Shown: in pieces, positions 41,807 through 51,293 of the stretch
How positions within the stretch are numbered: the stretch's first letter is position 1
Layout of the letters: each line of letters opens with the position of its first letter
NCBI GenBank assembly: GCA_046094505.1
Contig: JBJTHN010000010.1
Location: 1 to 64,000 of the forward strand
Source of the DNA: RFTU01 sp046094505
Lineage (GTDB): Bacteria > Pseudomonadota > Gammaproteobacteria > Burkholderiales > Burkholderiaceae_C
Direction: 5' to 3'
DNA: 64,000 nucleotides
The notes under the pieces: generated by a model
Seen by the model: the letters and a program-made list of their open reading frames with translations, nothing else
Told to the model about the DNA's origin: nothing
Databases searched by the model: none
Made by a program: the position numbers and the translations under genes

Positions 41807-42967
41807 TCAGGCGACAGCGCCGACGATCTTGGTGGCGGCTTCGGCCATGGTGTCGGCGGCGATGATGGGCAGTCCCGATTCGGCCAGCATCTTCTTGCCG
41901 ATGTCCTCGTTGGTGCCCTTCATGCGCACCACCAGTGGCACCTGCAGGTTGACCGCCTTGCACGCGGCAATCACGCCCTCGGCAATGGTGTCGCAGCGCA
42001 TGATGCCGCCGAAGATGTTCACGAGGATGCCCTTGACAGCCGGGTTCTTGAGCATGATCTTGAAGGCCTCGGTGACCTTCTCAGCGGTGGCACCGCCTCC
42101 CACATCCAGGAAGTTGGCAGGCTCGCCGCCAAAGAGCTTGATGGTGTCCATGGTGGCCATGGCCAGGCCGGCGCCGTTGACCAGGCAACCGATGTTGCCG
42201 TCCAGGCTGATGTAGGCCAGGTCGAACTTGCTGGCCTCGATTTCGGCCGCGTCTTCCTCATCGAGGTCGCGGTAGGCCACGATTTCCGGATGGCGGAATA
42301 CCGCGTTGGAGTCGAAGTTGAACTTGGCGTCCAGGGCAATGATCTGCCCCTTGCTGTCGCGGTTCAGGGGGTTGATTTCCACCAGCGAGGCGTCGGTTTC
42401 CATGTAGCACTGGTAGAGCTTTTGGAACACGTCCTTGGCCTGGGCCACCGAGCCTTCGGGCATCTGGATGCCGCGGGCGATTTCGCCGGCTTGCTCATCG
42501 GTCAGGCCCTTGAGCGGGTCGACGAAGACCTTGCAGATCTTCTCGGGGTGGCTGTGGGCCACCTCCTCGATGTCCATACCGCCTTCGCTGGAGGCGATGA
42601 AAGCCACCTTTTGCGTGGCCCGGTCGGTCACCACCGAGACGTAGTACTCCTTGCCGATGTCCGCGCCTTCTTCGATGTACAGGCGGCGCACCTTTTGGCC
42701 TTCGGGGCCCGTTTGGTGGGTCTTGAGCTGCATGCCCAGGATTTGCGCGGCCAGCGTCTTGACATCGTCCACCGAGCGGGCCAGCTTCACGCCGCCGCCC
42801 TTGCCACGGCCACCGGCGTGGATTTGGGCCTTGACCACGCACACAGGCGTGCCCAGTTTCTGGGCCGCTTCAACGGCCTCCTGTACGGTGAAGGCGGGGT
42901 AGCCACGCGGCACCGGAACGCCGAATTGGCGCAGGATTTCCTTGCCTTGGTACTCGTGGATCTTCAT
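41807..42967 (-). CDS. sucC: Succinyl-CoA synthetase subunit beta
   Basis: A 386-residue ATP-grasp subunit that binds succinate and nucleotide. Seen: MKIHEYQGKEILRQFGVPVP, VVKAQIHAGGRGKGGGVKLA, EGGMDIEEVA, LVEINPLN and GGIMRCDTIAEGVIAA. The start is ATG 42967 with AAGAGGG upstream; the frame extends further but without homology. The stop touches the third palindromic repeat. Confidence 0.97.
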   Translation of the reverse strand: MKIHEYQGKEILRQFGVPVPRGYPAFTVQEAVEAAQKLGTPVCVVKAQIHAGGRGKGGGVKLARSVDDVKTLAAQILGMQLKTHQTGPEGQKVRRLYIEEGADIGKEYYVSVVTDRATQKVAFIASSEGGMDIEEVAHSHPEKICKVFVDPLKGLTDEQAGEIARGIQMPEGSVAQAKDVFQKLYQCYMETDASLVEINPLNRDSKGQIIALDAKFNFDSNAVFRHPEIVAYRDLDEEDAAEIEASKFDLAYISLDGNIGCLVNGAGLAMATMDTIKLFGGEPANFLDVGGGATAEKVTEAFKIMLKNPAVKGILVNIFGGIMRCDTIAEGVIAACKAVNLQVPLVVRMKGTNEDIGKKMLAESGLPIIAADTMAEAATKIVGAVA

Positions 42968-43215
42968 GGTTCCCTCTTGGTAGCGGATGTGCTGGCCCCG
43001 TTGCGGACGTTCACTGAGGTCGGAAGCCGACCCGTGCGGACCTGAAACGGCCCGGATTGTGTGCCCGGAACTTGGCTCTGAACTGACACCGACCGGGCAG
43101 TGGCCGGATGCGGTGTCAACCGCCACTGCTGAACCACGCAGATGCTGCGCAATTGGCCGACCGATTGGTCAGTCAATTGATCAATGTACCACGCAGGTTT
43201 GGCGCGCCAACGGGC

Positions 43216-43767
43216 TCATTCCTCTTCCAAGCCGCCCTTGACGACGCGGCGGATCACCTCGGGGCTGAAGCCTCGAGCCGCCAGGAAGCGCATCTGGCGG
43301 GCACGCTCGGCCGGTTGCGGTGGCGTGTCGCTGGGTGCGGAGCCATAGCGCCGCGCCCAGACCGTACGGGCGCGGTCGAGCTCGCTGGCCCGCAGGGCTT
43401 GGGCGCTTTGGGCGTCGAGCTGCAGGCCGTGCTGTGCGAGCTCGGCCTGGATGCGCCGGTTGCCGAACCGGGCTGCGCGGGCATGCACGCGTGACTCGAT
43501 GAAGCGCTCGGCGCTGAGCAGGCCCTGGGCTTGGAGCTCATCGAGCAGCGCGTCGACTTCGGCGCTGGTGCTGTGGGGGCTGGCGGCTGGGCCAGGCTCG
43601 GTGGGCCCGCCAGGCTCGCCCACCTGGGCTGGTGGGCTGCCCGCCCCGGGCCTTTGGCGCACCGGGCGCAAGAGTTTGCGCCGCAGTTCGCTGCGGCTGT
43701 GCTCCCGTAGCGCCAGGGCCTGCAGGGCCCGGGCCTTCAGGGAGGGGGGCTTGCGTGAGAACGGCAT
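43216..43767 (-). CDS. recX: Regulatory protein RecX
   Basis: A 183-residue helical modulator that caps RecA filaments. Three-helix RecX repeats are seen: LKARALQALALREHSRSELR, VDALLDELQAQGLLSAERF..RVHARAARFGNRRIQAEL and a C-terminal ARQMRFLAARGFSPEVIRRV. A 50-residue Gly/Pro/Ala-rich insert separates the first two. It lies 31 nt after recA, the usual order. The start is MPFSRKPPS (43767). Confidence 0.88.
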   Translation of the reverse strand: MPFSRKPPSLKARALQALALREHSRSELRRKLLRPVRQRPGAGSPPAQVGEPGGPTEPGPAASPHSTSAEVDALLDELQAQGLLSAERFIESRVHARAARFGNRRIQAELAQHGLQLDAQSAQALRASELDRARTVWARRYGSAPSDTPPQPAERARQMRFLAARGFSPEVIRRVVKGGLEEE

Positions 43768-43798
43768 GGGCGAGGCGGGCGCGGGCGCGCCCAGTCCC

Positions 43799-44839
43799 TT
43801 AGGCCGCGTCGCCCGAGACCTCCAGGGGCGGGATGCCCATGAACTCACGGATCCGGTTTTCAATCTCTACCGCCACATCGGGGTTCTCGCGCAGGAACTC
43901 CCGGGCGTTGTCTTTGCCTTGCCCGATCTTTTCGCCCTTGTAGGCGTACCAAGCGCCGGACTTGTCGACCACCTGGGCCAGCACGCCCATGTCGATGATC
44001 TCGCCTTCGCGGCTGATGCCTTCGCCGTAGAGGATGTCGAACTCGGCTGTCTTGAAGGGCGGGCTGACCTTGTTCTTCACCACCTTGACCTTGGTTTCCG
44101 AGCCGATGACCTCTTCGCCCTTCTTGATGCTGCCGGTGCGGCGGATGTCCAGGCGCACCGAGGCGTAGAACTTCAGGGCATTGCCGCCCGTGGTGGTTTC
44201 GGGGCTGCCGAACATGACGCCGATCTTCATGCGGATCTGGTTGATGAAGATGACGGTGCAGTTGGTCTTCTTGATGGTGGCGGTGAGCTTGCGCAAGGCC
44301 TGGCTCATCAGGCGGGCCTGCAGGCCGGGCAGTGAATCGCCCATCTCGCCTTCGAGTTCGGCCTTGGGCGTGAGCGCGGCCACCGAGTCAATGATGACCA
44401 GGTCGACGGCACCGGAGCGCACCAGTGAGTCGACGATCTCCAGGGCCTGTTCGCCCGTGTCGGGCTGGCTGATGAGCAGGTCTTGCAGGTTCACGCCCAG
44501 TTTCTGCGCGTACTGCACGTCCAGCGCGTGTTCGGCATCGATGAAGGCGCAGGTGCCGCCAATGGCCTGCATTTGCGCCACGACCTGAAGGGTGAGGGTG
44601 GTTTTGCCCGAGGATTCCGGCCCGTAGATTTCAATGACGCGGCCGCGGGGCAGGCCACCGACGCCCAAGGCGACGTCCAGGCCCAAGGAGCCGGTGGACA
44701 CCACCTGGATGTCTTCGACGGCTTCGCCTTCACCCAGGCGCATGATGGAGCCCTTGCCGAACTGCTTTTCGATCTGGGCCAGGGCGGCGGCCAGGGCTTT
44801 GGCCTTCTCGGTGTTCAGGGCTTTGACGGGTGCATCCAT
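43799..44839 (-). CDS. recA: Recombinase RecA
   Basis: A 346-residue recombinase that pairs homologous strands and triggers LexA autocleavage. Walker A is GPESSGKT at 73-80; the loop L1/L2 segments GLQARLMSQALRKLTATI and FINQIRMKIGVMFGSPETTT are typical, and the acidic-free C-terminus ends in PLEVSGDAA. GGAGATTTCC precedes ATG 44839. The promoter with a LexA box lies 172 nt upstream of the start. Confidence 0.98.
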   Translation of the reverse strand: MDAPVKALNTEKAKALAAALAQIEKQFGKGSIMRLGEGEAVEDIQVVSTGSLGLDVALGVGGLPRGRVIEIYGPESSGKTTLTLQVVAQMQAIGGTCAFIDAEHALDVQYAQKLGVNLQDLLISQPDTGEQALEIVDSLVRSGAVDLVIIDSVAALTPKAELEGEMGDSLPGLQARLMSQALRKLTATIKKTNCTVIFINQIRMKIGVMFGSPETTTGGNALKFYASVRLDIRRTGSIKKGEEVIGSETKVKVVKNKVSPPFKTAEFDILYGEGISREGEIIDMGVLAQVVDKSGAWYAYKGEKIGQGKDNAREFLRENPDVAVEIENRIREFMGIPPLEVSGDAA

Positions 44840-45183
44840 GGAAATCTCCGGTTCGATTGAGGGGTGGCGGACAGGGCCTGCGCCCTGGGCATGGTGAGAA
44901 GTCTGCGGGTTCTTAGGCTCATAGCGTGAGCCTGTGAGGGGATGAAAAACAGGCGCTGGGCGGTGAATTTCGGCTGCCGGGCGCTGGGCGGACTCCACTC
45001 CATGGACTGGATATTCGTACAGTATAGCCGGACCGTCAATCCCGCCCAAGGGGTGGGTGCGGGGCGCCCCGATGCCCTGGAACACCCGCAAGGGGTGTGG
45101 CGGGGCCCATCCCTAGAATGGGTGACAAAGACCGACCGCAGCCAAGCGGCGAACCGTTCAAGCGCGAGCGAGGAGACAGCCCC
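44840..45183. other. Divergent recA / response-regulator intergenic region
   Basis: This 344-nt gap holds the recA promoter with its LexA box (45006-45039, entered separately). It also has a short hairpin ACACCC-GCAAG-GGGTGT (45082-45098) and a -10-like TAGAAT (45114-45119) that may serve the response regulator. The recA leader of about 165 nt has no gene I can support. Confidence 0.6.
45006..45039 (-). promoter_or_regulatory. recA promoter with LexA (SOS) box
   Basis: On the minus strand TTGACG (45039-45034), a 17-nt spacer and GAATAT (45016-45011) form a good promoter. ACTG-N10-CAGT at 45006-45023 matches the SOS box CTG-N10-CAG and overlaps the spacer and -10, so LexA would exclude RNA polymerase. 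recA is expected to be DNA-damage inducible. Confidence 0.85.
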
Positions 45184-45855
<672 letters not shown>

Positions 45856-47365
45856 GCCCAAAGCGCCGGCGCCGCGCCGCCGAGGTTCCCAACGCTCGCT
45901 GTTCGGCGAGATGTTGGACTGGATGCTGGTGCCCCTGCTGCTGTTGTGGCCGCTGAGCGTTGCCCTGACCTGGCTGATTTCGCAGAACATCGCCAACAAG
46001 CCGCACGACCGCGAGTTGGAGTACCTGGTGCAGGCCGTGGCGCGCGCGGTGGTCCGCGTGCCTGATGGGCCCAACGCCACGCGCGTGGGCCTGGATTTCC
46101 CGCTGGAAGCCTTGCTTGTGGGCCAGGCTGATGGCCATCGGCAGGTGCAGGTGCTGGGGCTGCACGGCGAACTGGTGGTGGGTAACGCGGCGCTGCCGTT
46201 GCCTGCCTATGCGTTGTCGGCCCTGGAGCCTGTACAGCGGGGGACGGTCAACGACCGCATCCTCTTGGCCGACATCGAGGTGGACGAAGTGCCCATGCGG
46301 GTGGCCTGGATGTGGCTGCACGAACGGGTGGAGCGGTCCGGCGAGCAGCCACCGCTGGTCCAGGTGGCTGAAACCTTGGGCGAACGGGGCCTCTTGGCCA
46401 CCGAGGTGCTCAAGGGCGTGCTGCTGCCCCAGTATGCGATCCTGCCCTTGGCCGTCTTGCTGGTGTGGATGGCGCTGAGCCGGGGATTGGCGCCGCTGGA
46501 GGCGCTGCAGCGCCGGATCCGCGCGCGGCGCAGCCAGGATTTGTCACCCATCGACCCCCGTGATGCGCCCGAAGAGGTGACCCCACTGGTGAATGCGGTC
46601 AACGACCTGTTGTCGCGCCTGGAGCAGTCGGTGGCCACCCAGAAGCGCTTTCTGGCCGATGCGGCCCACCAGCTGAAGACCCCCTTGGCGGGCCTGCGGA
46701 TGCAGGCCGAGTTGGCGCAGCGCGAGATGCTGCAGGGCCAGGATGCCGAGCCGGCCAGGCGCAGCTTGCAGCAGATCGCCAGGGCTTCGCAGAACGCCAC
46801 CCGCATGGTCAACCAGCTGCTGGCCATGGCGCGTGCCGAGGACCCTGAGCAGGCCCTGCGCCGCCAGCGTGTGGACCTGCAGGCCATCGCCTTGGAGACG
46901 GTGGAAGATTTCGTGCAGCGGGCCCTGGACCTGCACATCGACCTCGGTTACGAGCCGCCGCCCCCGCCGCCTCCAGGGCGGGCCCCGCTGCAGCTGCTGG
47001 GCCAGCCGGTGCTCATCCGCGAACTGCTGCGCAACCTGGTGGACAACGCCCTGATCTACACACCTGCTGGTGGCACCGTCACGGTTCGGGTGCTGCACGA
47101 CCACTACGGGCGCGTGGCGGTGCTGCAGGTGGAGGACAGCGGCGTGGGCATCCCCGAGGCCGAGCGTGAACTCGTGTTCCAGCCTTTTTACAGGGCCTTG
47201 GGGACCGAGGTTGATGGATCCGGTCTGGGGCTGGCCATCGTGCGCGAGATCGTCGATCGGCACGGCGGGACGATCAGCGTGGAGGACACCCGCAGCCGCG
47301 GCCCCGGCGTGAGCCAGCCGGGCACCCGCTTCTCGGTGCGCTTCAATGCCGCACCCTTGGCCTGA

Positions 47366-48340
47366 TCAGCGCAGCCAGCCCTTGCGGCGGAAGTAGATGA
47401 AGGGTGCGGCCACCGATGCCAACATCAGCGCAATGCCAAAGGGGTAGCCGTACTCCCACTTCAGCTCGGGCATGAACTGGAAGTTCATGCCGTAGATGCT
47501 GGCAATCAACGTGGGCGGCAAGAGCCCCACACTGGCCACTGAGAAGATCTTGATGATCTTGTTCTGGTTGATGTTGATGAAGCCGACGGTCGCATCCATC
47601 AGGAAGTTGATCTTGTCAAACAGGAAGGCGGTGTGCGAGTCCAGCGAATCGATGTCGCGCAGGATCTGGCGCGCTTCCTCGAACTGCTCGGCACCGAGCA
47701 TCCGGCTGCGCATCATGAAGCTCACGGCGCGTCGGGTGTCCATGACGTTGCGGCGGATGCGGCCGTTCAAGTCTTCCTCGCGCGCGATGGCCGACAGCAC
47801 CTGGGCCGCCGCCTCGTCGTTGACGTCCTGCTTGAGCACCCGTGCACTGACCTGTTCGAGCCGGTCATAGATGCCCTCCAGGGTGTCGGCCGAATACTCG
47901 GCATCGGCATCGTAGAGCTTGAGCAGCACGTCCTTGGCGTCTTCGATCAGCGAGGGGGTGCGGCGCGCGCGCAGGCGCAGCAGGCGAATGACGGGAATGT
48001 CCTCCTTGCGCACCGAGAACAGGACACCGGCCTGCATGATGAAGGCCACACGAACGTTGCGCGGGCCATCGGCATCGTCGACCAGGAAGTCCGACCGGAT
48101 GTGAAGTTCGCCGTTGTCTTCCTCATAAAAGCGGGCCGACTCTTCGATGTCGTCGTCCACCGCGTCCTCGGGAATCGTCAGGCCATAGCGGGACGACACC
48201 CAGGCCTTTTCCTCCGCCGTGGGGGCTTCAAGGTCGACCCACACGGGTGCCAGGCGCACCAGGTCGTGGGGTCCATGGATTTCCTGCTGCAGCAGCCGGC
48301 CGCGTTGGCCGTCGCTGTCCAGCGTGAACACATTGAGCAT
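47366..48340 (-). CDS. corA: Magnesium/cobalt transporter CorA
   Basis: A 324-residue pentameric divalent cation channel. A long soluble N-terminal domain (about 1-260) is followed by two C-terminal helices (about 264-284 and 298-317) with the selectivity motif YGMN (N286) and the periplasmic loop MPELKWEYGYP. The C-terminus ends in basic FRRKGWLR. Its stop abuts the kinase stop on the other strand with no spacer (TGATCA). Confidence 0.94.
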   Translation of the reverse strand: MLNVFTLDSDGQRGRLLQQEIHGPHDLVRLAPVWVDLEAPTAEEKAWVSSRYGLTIPEDAVDDDIEESARFYEEDNGELHIRSDFLVDDADGPRNVRVAFIMQAGVLFSVRKEDIPVIRLLRLRARRTPSLIEDAKDVLLKLYDADAEYSADTLEGIYDRLEQVSARVLKQDVNDEAAAQVLSAIAREEDLNGRIRRNVMDTRRAVSFMMRSRMLGAEQFEEARQILRDIDSLDSHTAFLFDKINFLMDATVGFININQNKIIKIFSVASVGLLPPTLIASIYGMNFQFMPELKWEYGYPFGIALMLASVAAPFIYFRRKGWLR

Positions 48341-48769
48341 GTGCCGCGTCTCCGCTTTGCCTTACAGACCTGCCATCGCGTGAACGGCGGGTTCGGTACG
48401 ACCGGGGTTGTGAGGGAAGTGAAATCCGTCAACCCCGCGCGGCGATTGGGTCTGAGCCGTCGAGGGCTCAGGGCGGTGGGGTGAGCCTGATCAACAGGGC
48501 TCCACCGCGGCGCAGGGGACGGTCACCAAGGGTGACTGGGGTCCAAGCGTGGCTCCGGTAGTTCGCTTGGTTTGGATTATGTCACCTCAGCGCCGCTGGT
48601 GCGGGCTTTCAGGGGGCCGCGGGTCCCTTGCCAATCGGGTGTTTCGGGCGTACGCTGAGCCTGACATCGGGCTGACATTTCAAGTTGGCGGACCAGAAAC
48701 ACGATGGCGCGGCTGGGGCCCGGTGGGCAAGCGTTTAAACCTCATCAACCCTCTTGGAAGGAGGTCTGG
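48341..48769. other. Divergent corA / hpf intergenic region with two inverted repeats
   Basis: This 429-nt gap has no supported gene. It contains GTCACC-AAG-GGTGAC (48522-48536) and CCAAGCG-N14-CGCTTGG (48543-48570), two perfect inverted repeats six nucleotides apart, and the hpf promoter at 48628-48656. The repeats could be operators or a structured leader of corA on the minus strand. An M-box is not apparent. Confidence 0.5.
48628..48656 (+). promoter_or_regulatory. Candidate promoter of hpf
   Basis: TTGCCA (48628-48633), a 17-nt spacer and TACGCT (48651-48656) resemble a sigma70 promoter and would give a ~107-nt leader. No sigma54 element was seen. Confidence 0.45.
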
Positions 48770-49111
48770 ATGAACCTGACCATCAGCGGCCATCACCTGG
48801 AGGTCACCCCCGCCCTGCGCGAATACGTGCTCAACAAGCTGGACCGCGTGACGCGGCACTTCGACCAGGTGGTCGATGTGAGCGTGATCCTGAGTGTGGA
48901 GAAGAAGAAGGAGAAGGAGCAGCGCCAAAAGGCGGAAGTGACGCTTCATGTCAAGGGCCGCGACATCTTTGTGGAGCAGAGCCACGAAGACCTTTACGCG
49001 GCCATCGACCAGCTCATGGACAAGCTAGACCGGCAAGTGGTGCGCCACAAAGACCGGGTGCAAGACCACCACCACGATTCCCCCAAGCGCAGCCTGTCGA
49101 TCAATGGCTGA
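48770..49111 (+). CDS. hpf: Ribosome hibernation-promoting factor, short form
   Basis: A 113-residue S30AE-domain protein that binds the 30S decoding region and promotes inactive 100S ribosomes. It begins MNLTISGHHLEVTPALREYV and continues DRVTRHFDQVVDVSVILSVE, with DLYAAIDQLMDKLDRQVVRH at the end. The short length indicates the gammaproteobacterial-type short HPF rather than the long form. AAGGAGG at 48759-48765 is a strong ribosome-binding site. Followed by a terminator, so ptsN is probably a separate unit. Confidence 0.94.
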   Translation: MNLTISGHHLEVTPALREYVLNKLDRVTRHFDQVVDVSVILSVEKKKEKEQRQKAEVTLHVKGRDIFVEQSHEDLYAAIDQLMDKLDRQVVRHKDRVQDHHHDSPKRSLSING

Positions 49112-49145
49112 GCCGCGTGCCATTGGCCCGCGACGGCGCAAACCC

Positions 49146-49169
49146 AGGGGTTGCTCGGCAACCCCTTTT
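49146..49169 (+). terminator. Rho-independent terminator after hpf
   Basis: A perfect 9-bp stem, AGGGGTTGC (49146-49154) with GCAACCCCT (49158-49166), has a 3-nt loop and four T at 49166-49169. Confidence 0.82.
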
Positions 49170-49234
49170 GCTTGGGCGCACCGCCCTTGGGCCTGTGCTC
49201 ACATTTAGTCGTGCCGCGCAGGCGGTGTCGTTCC

Positions 49235-49240
49235 TATAAT
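49235..49240 (+). promoter_or_regulatory. -10 box of the ptsN-hprK unit
   Basis: A consensus TATAAT lies 28 nt upstream of the ptsN start, just after the hpf terminator. The matching -35 is weak. Confidence 0.5.
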
Positions 49241-49268
49241 CCCCCACCGATTTCGCCGCGCCAGCGCC

Positions 49269-49739
49269 ATGAACCGACTCGCCGCCATCCTGCCGCCCGC
49301 CCATGTGCTGGTGGATGTGGACGTCACCAGCAAGAAGCGCGTGTTCGAGCATGCCGGTCTGCTGTTTGAGAACCTGCAGTCGATCCCGCGCGCCACCGTC
49401 AGCGACAACCTGTTCGCGCGTGAGCGCCTGGGTTCCACCGGATTGGGTCATGGGGTGGCCATTCCTCATGGGCGCATCAAGGGATTGAAGAACCCGATGG
49501 CCGCGGTTCTGAGGGCGCGTGAGCCCATTGCCTTCGATGCCCCTGACGACGAACCGGTGAGCCTGCTCATCGTGCTGCTCGTGCCCGAGGCTGCCACGCA
49601 GCGGCACCTTGAAATCCTGTCTGAGATCGCCGAACTGCTCAGCGACCGCGCCTTGCGCGAACGGCTCAAGACCGAGCCCGACGCGGCCACGGTGCACCGG
49701 CTGATTCAGGAGTGGCAACCCTTGAAGTCGGTGGCTTGA
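49269..49739 (+). CDS. ptsN: PTS IIA-like nitrogen-regulatory protein PtsN (EIIA-Ntr)
   Basis: A 156-residue phospho-carrier of the nitrogen PTS. The phosphorylated histidine is H67 in GHGVAIPHGRI, with H61 nearby; DEPVSLLIVLLVPEAATQRHLEIL is the conserved second half. It regulates potassium transport and stress in other proteobacteria. hprK overlaps its 3' end. The genes for HPr (Npr) and EI-Ntr are not in this window. Confidence 0.95.
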   Translation: MNRLAAILPPAHVLVDVDVTSKKRVFEHAGLLFENLQSIPRATVSDNLFARERLGSTGLGHGVAIPHGRIKGLKNPMAAVLRAREPIAFDAPDDEPVSLLIVLLVPEAATQRHLEILSEIAELLSDRALRERLKTEPDAATVHRLIQEWQPLKSVA

Positions 49740-50722
49740 ACCCCCCAGAGCGCTCTTCTTCCCGCCGCCGCCAGGCACTGCTGAGTGCCGAGGCGCTGTT
49801 CGAGGAACACCGGGACACCCTGCGGTGGGAGTGGGTGGCCGGCCATGCGCACCCCGAGCGCCACTTTGCCGAGTCGGCCATTGCGCAGGCGCGCTCGGCG
49901 GCCGACCTCATTGGCTACCTCAACTACATCCACCCCTACCGGGTGCAGCTGGTGGGTTCACGCGAAGTGGCCTACCTCAGTCACCCTTCGGTCGAGGTGG
50001 CCGAGCGGCGCATCTCGCGTATCGTCACCCTGGAGCCCCCGGTGCTGATCGTGGCCGATGCGCAGACGCCGCCAGACCGGCTTTTGGCCATGTGCGACCG
50101 CGCCGAGATTCCCCTGTTCCAAACCAGCAGCTCCGCGGGCCATGTGATCGATGTGCTGCGCACCTACCTGGGCCACTTGTTGGCCGAGCGGACCACACGG
50201 CATGGGGTGTTCATGGACATCTTGGGCCTGGGGGTGCTGCTCACGGGCGAATCGGGACTGGGCAAGAGCGAACTGGGCTTGGAGCTGGTGTCCCGCGGGC
50301 ATGGCCTGGTGGCCGACGACGCGGTGGACTTTTTTCGCGTGTCGCAGACCGCCATCGAGGGGCGGTGCCCCGCCTTGCTGATGAACCTCATGGAGGTGCG
50401 CGGCATCGGCCTGCTGGACATCAAGGCCATCTTTGGCGAAACCGCGGTGCGCCGCAAGATGCGCCTGAAGCTGATCGTGCACCTGGTGCGCCGCGAGACC
50501 ATGGAGCGCGAGTTCGAGCGCTTGCCCCATGAGCCGCTGTACGAAGAGGTGCTGGGCCTGCCGGTGCGCAAGGTGGTGATTGCCGTGGACGCCGGCCGCA
50601 ACCTGGCGGTGTTGGTGGAGGCTGCCGTGCGCAACACCGTGCTGCAGTTGCGGGGCATCGACACCTATCAAGAGTTCCTCAGCCGCCACCAGGCGGCCTT
50701 GGAAAGCGGCGAAGACGACTGA
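49712..50722 (+). CDS. hprK: HPr kinase/phosphorylase
   Basis: A bifunctional enzyme of about 336 residues that phosphorylates and dephosphorylates HPr on serine. Walker A is GESGLGKSE at 179-187, with HGVFMDILGLGVL just before (H164). D202-D203 (LVADDAVDF) and the HprK signature LMNLMEVRGIGLLDIKAIFG follow. The start is uncertain: GTG 49712 overlaps ptsN by 28 nt; TTG 49736 is also possible. Proteobacterial HprK with PtsN points to regulatory rather than sugar-transport PTS. Confidence 0.93.
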   Translation: MATLEVGGLNPPERSSSRRRQALLSAEALFEEHRDTLRWEWVAGHAHPERHFAESAIAQARSAADLIGYLNYIHPYRVQLVGSREVAYLSHPSVEVAERRISRIVTLEPPVLIVADAQTPPDRLLAMCDRAEIPLFQTSSSAGHVIDVLRTYLGHLLAERTTRHGVFMDILGLGVLLTGESGLGKSELGLELVSRGHGLVADDAVDFFRVSQTAIEGRCPALLMNLMEVRGIGLLDIKAIFGETAVRRKMRLKLIVHLVRRETMEREFERLPHEPLYEEVLGLPVRKVVIAVDAGRNLAVLVEAAVRNTVLQLRGIDTYQEFLSRHQAALESGEDD

Positions 50723-50767
50723 GCCGGGACGGCGCAGCCCACCGGGCCGCATGCCCGTGAACGGCGA

Positions 50768-51196
50768 TCAGCGGGGGCGGTGCGGGCAGTCCCGCTTCAG
50801 ACACTCCGCATACAGCGACAGGCTGTGGTCGGCCAGCTCAAAGCCGCGCTCCTGCGCAATGGCGCGTTGGCGGGCCTCAATGGCGGGGTCATAGAACTCT
50901 TCAACCCGGCCGCAACTCAGGCACACCAGGTGGTCGTGGTGCTGGCCCTGGTTGAGTTCAAAGACAGACTTGCCGCTTTCGAAATTGCTGCGCGTGAGTA
51001 GCCCGGCCTGTTCGAACTGCATCAGCACGCGGTACACCGTGGCCAGGCCGATGTCGGCGTCCTCGGCCAACAAGGCGCGGTACACATCCTCGGCCGTCAT
51101 GTGGCGCAGCGCGGTCTTCTGGAACACCTCCAGAATCTTGATGCGGGGCAGCGTAGCCTTCAGGCCGCTGCTCTTGAGTTCGTCGGCGTGGGACAT
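50768..51196 (-). CDS. fur: Ferric uptake regulator Fur
   Basis: A 142-residue iron-responsive repressor. Winged-helix DNA-binding half (ATLPRIKILEVFQ, ADIGLATVYRVLMQFEQAGLL), then metal sites HHDHLVC (86-92), CLSC (92-95) and the C-terminal C132 and C137. It lies divergent to bamE, 97 nt apart, the usual betaproteobacterial arrangement. No clear 19-bp Fur box was found in that spacer. Confidence 0.95.
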   Translation of the reverse strand: MSHADELKSSGLKATLPRIKILEVFQKTALRHMTAEDVYRALLAEDADIGLATVYRVLMQFEQAGLLTRSNFESGKSVFELNQGQHHDHLVCLSCGRVEEFYDPAIEARQRAIAQERGFELADHSLSLYAECLKRDCPHRPR

Positions 51197-51293
51197 GGGG
51201 GGAGCCCTCTTCCAGGGGGCATCAGAGCCGGGGGGTAGGCCACTAGAATGGACACATCATAGCCAGTGCCCGCCCTACACGGGCGCACCTTCG

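Noticed and set aside
41558..43045. Long plus-strand open frame opposite sucC (495 codons)
   Set aside because: High-GC shadow of sucC; its translation has no homology signal and no ribosome-binding site, while sucC is unambiguous.
51197..51293. Fur box between fur and bamE
   Set aside because: No 19-bp inverted repeat close to GATAATGATAATCATTATC was found; only -10-like boxes are visible.
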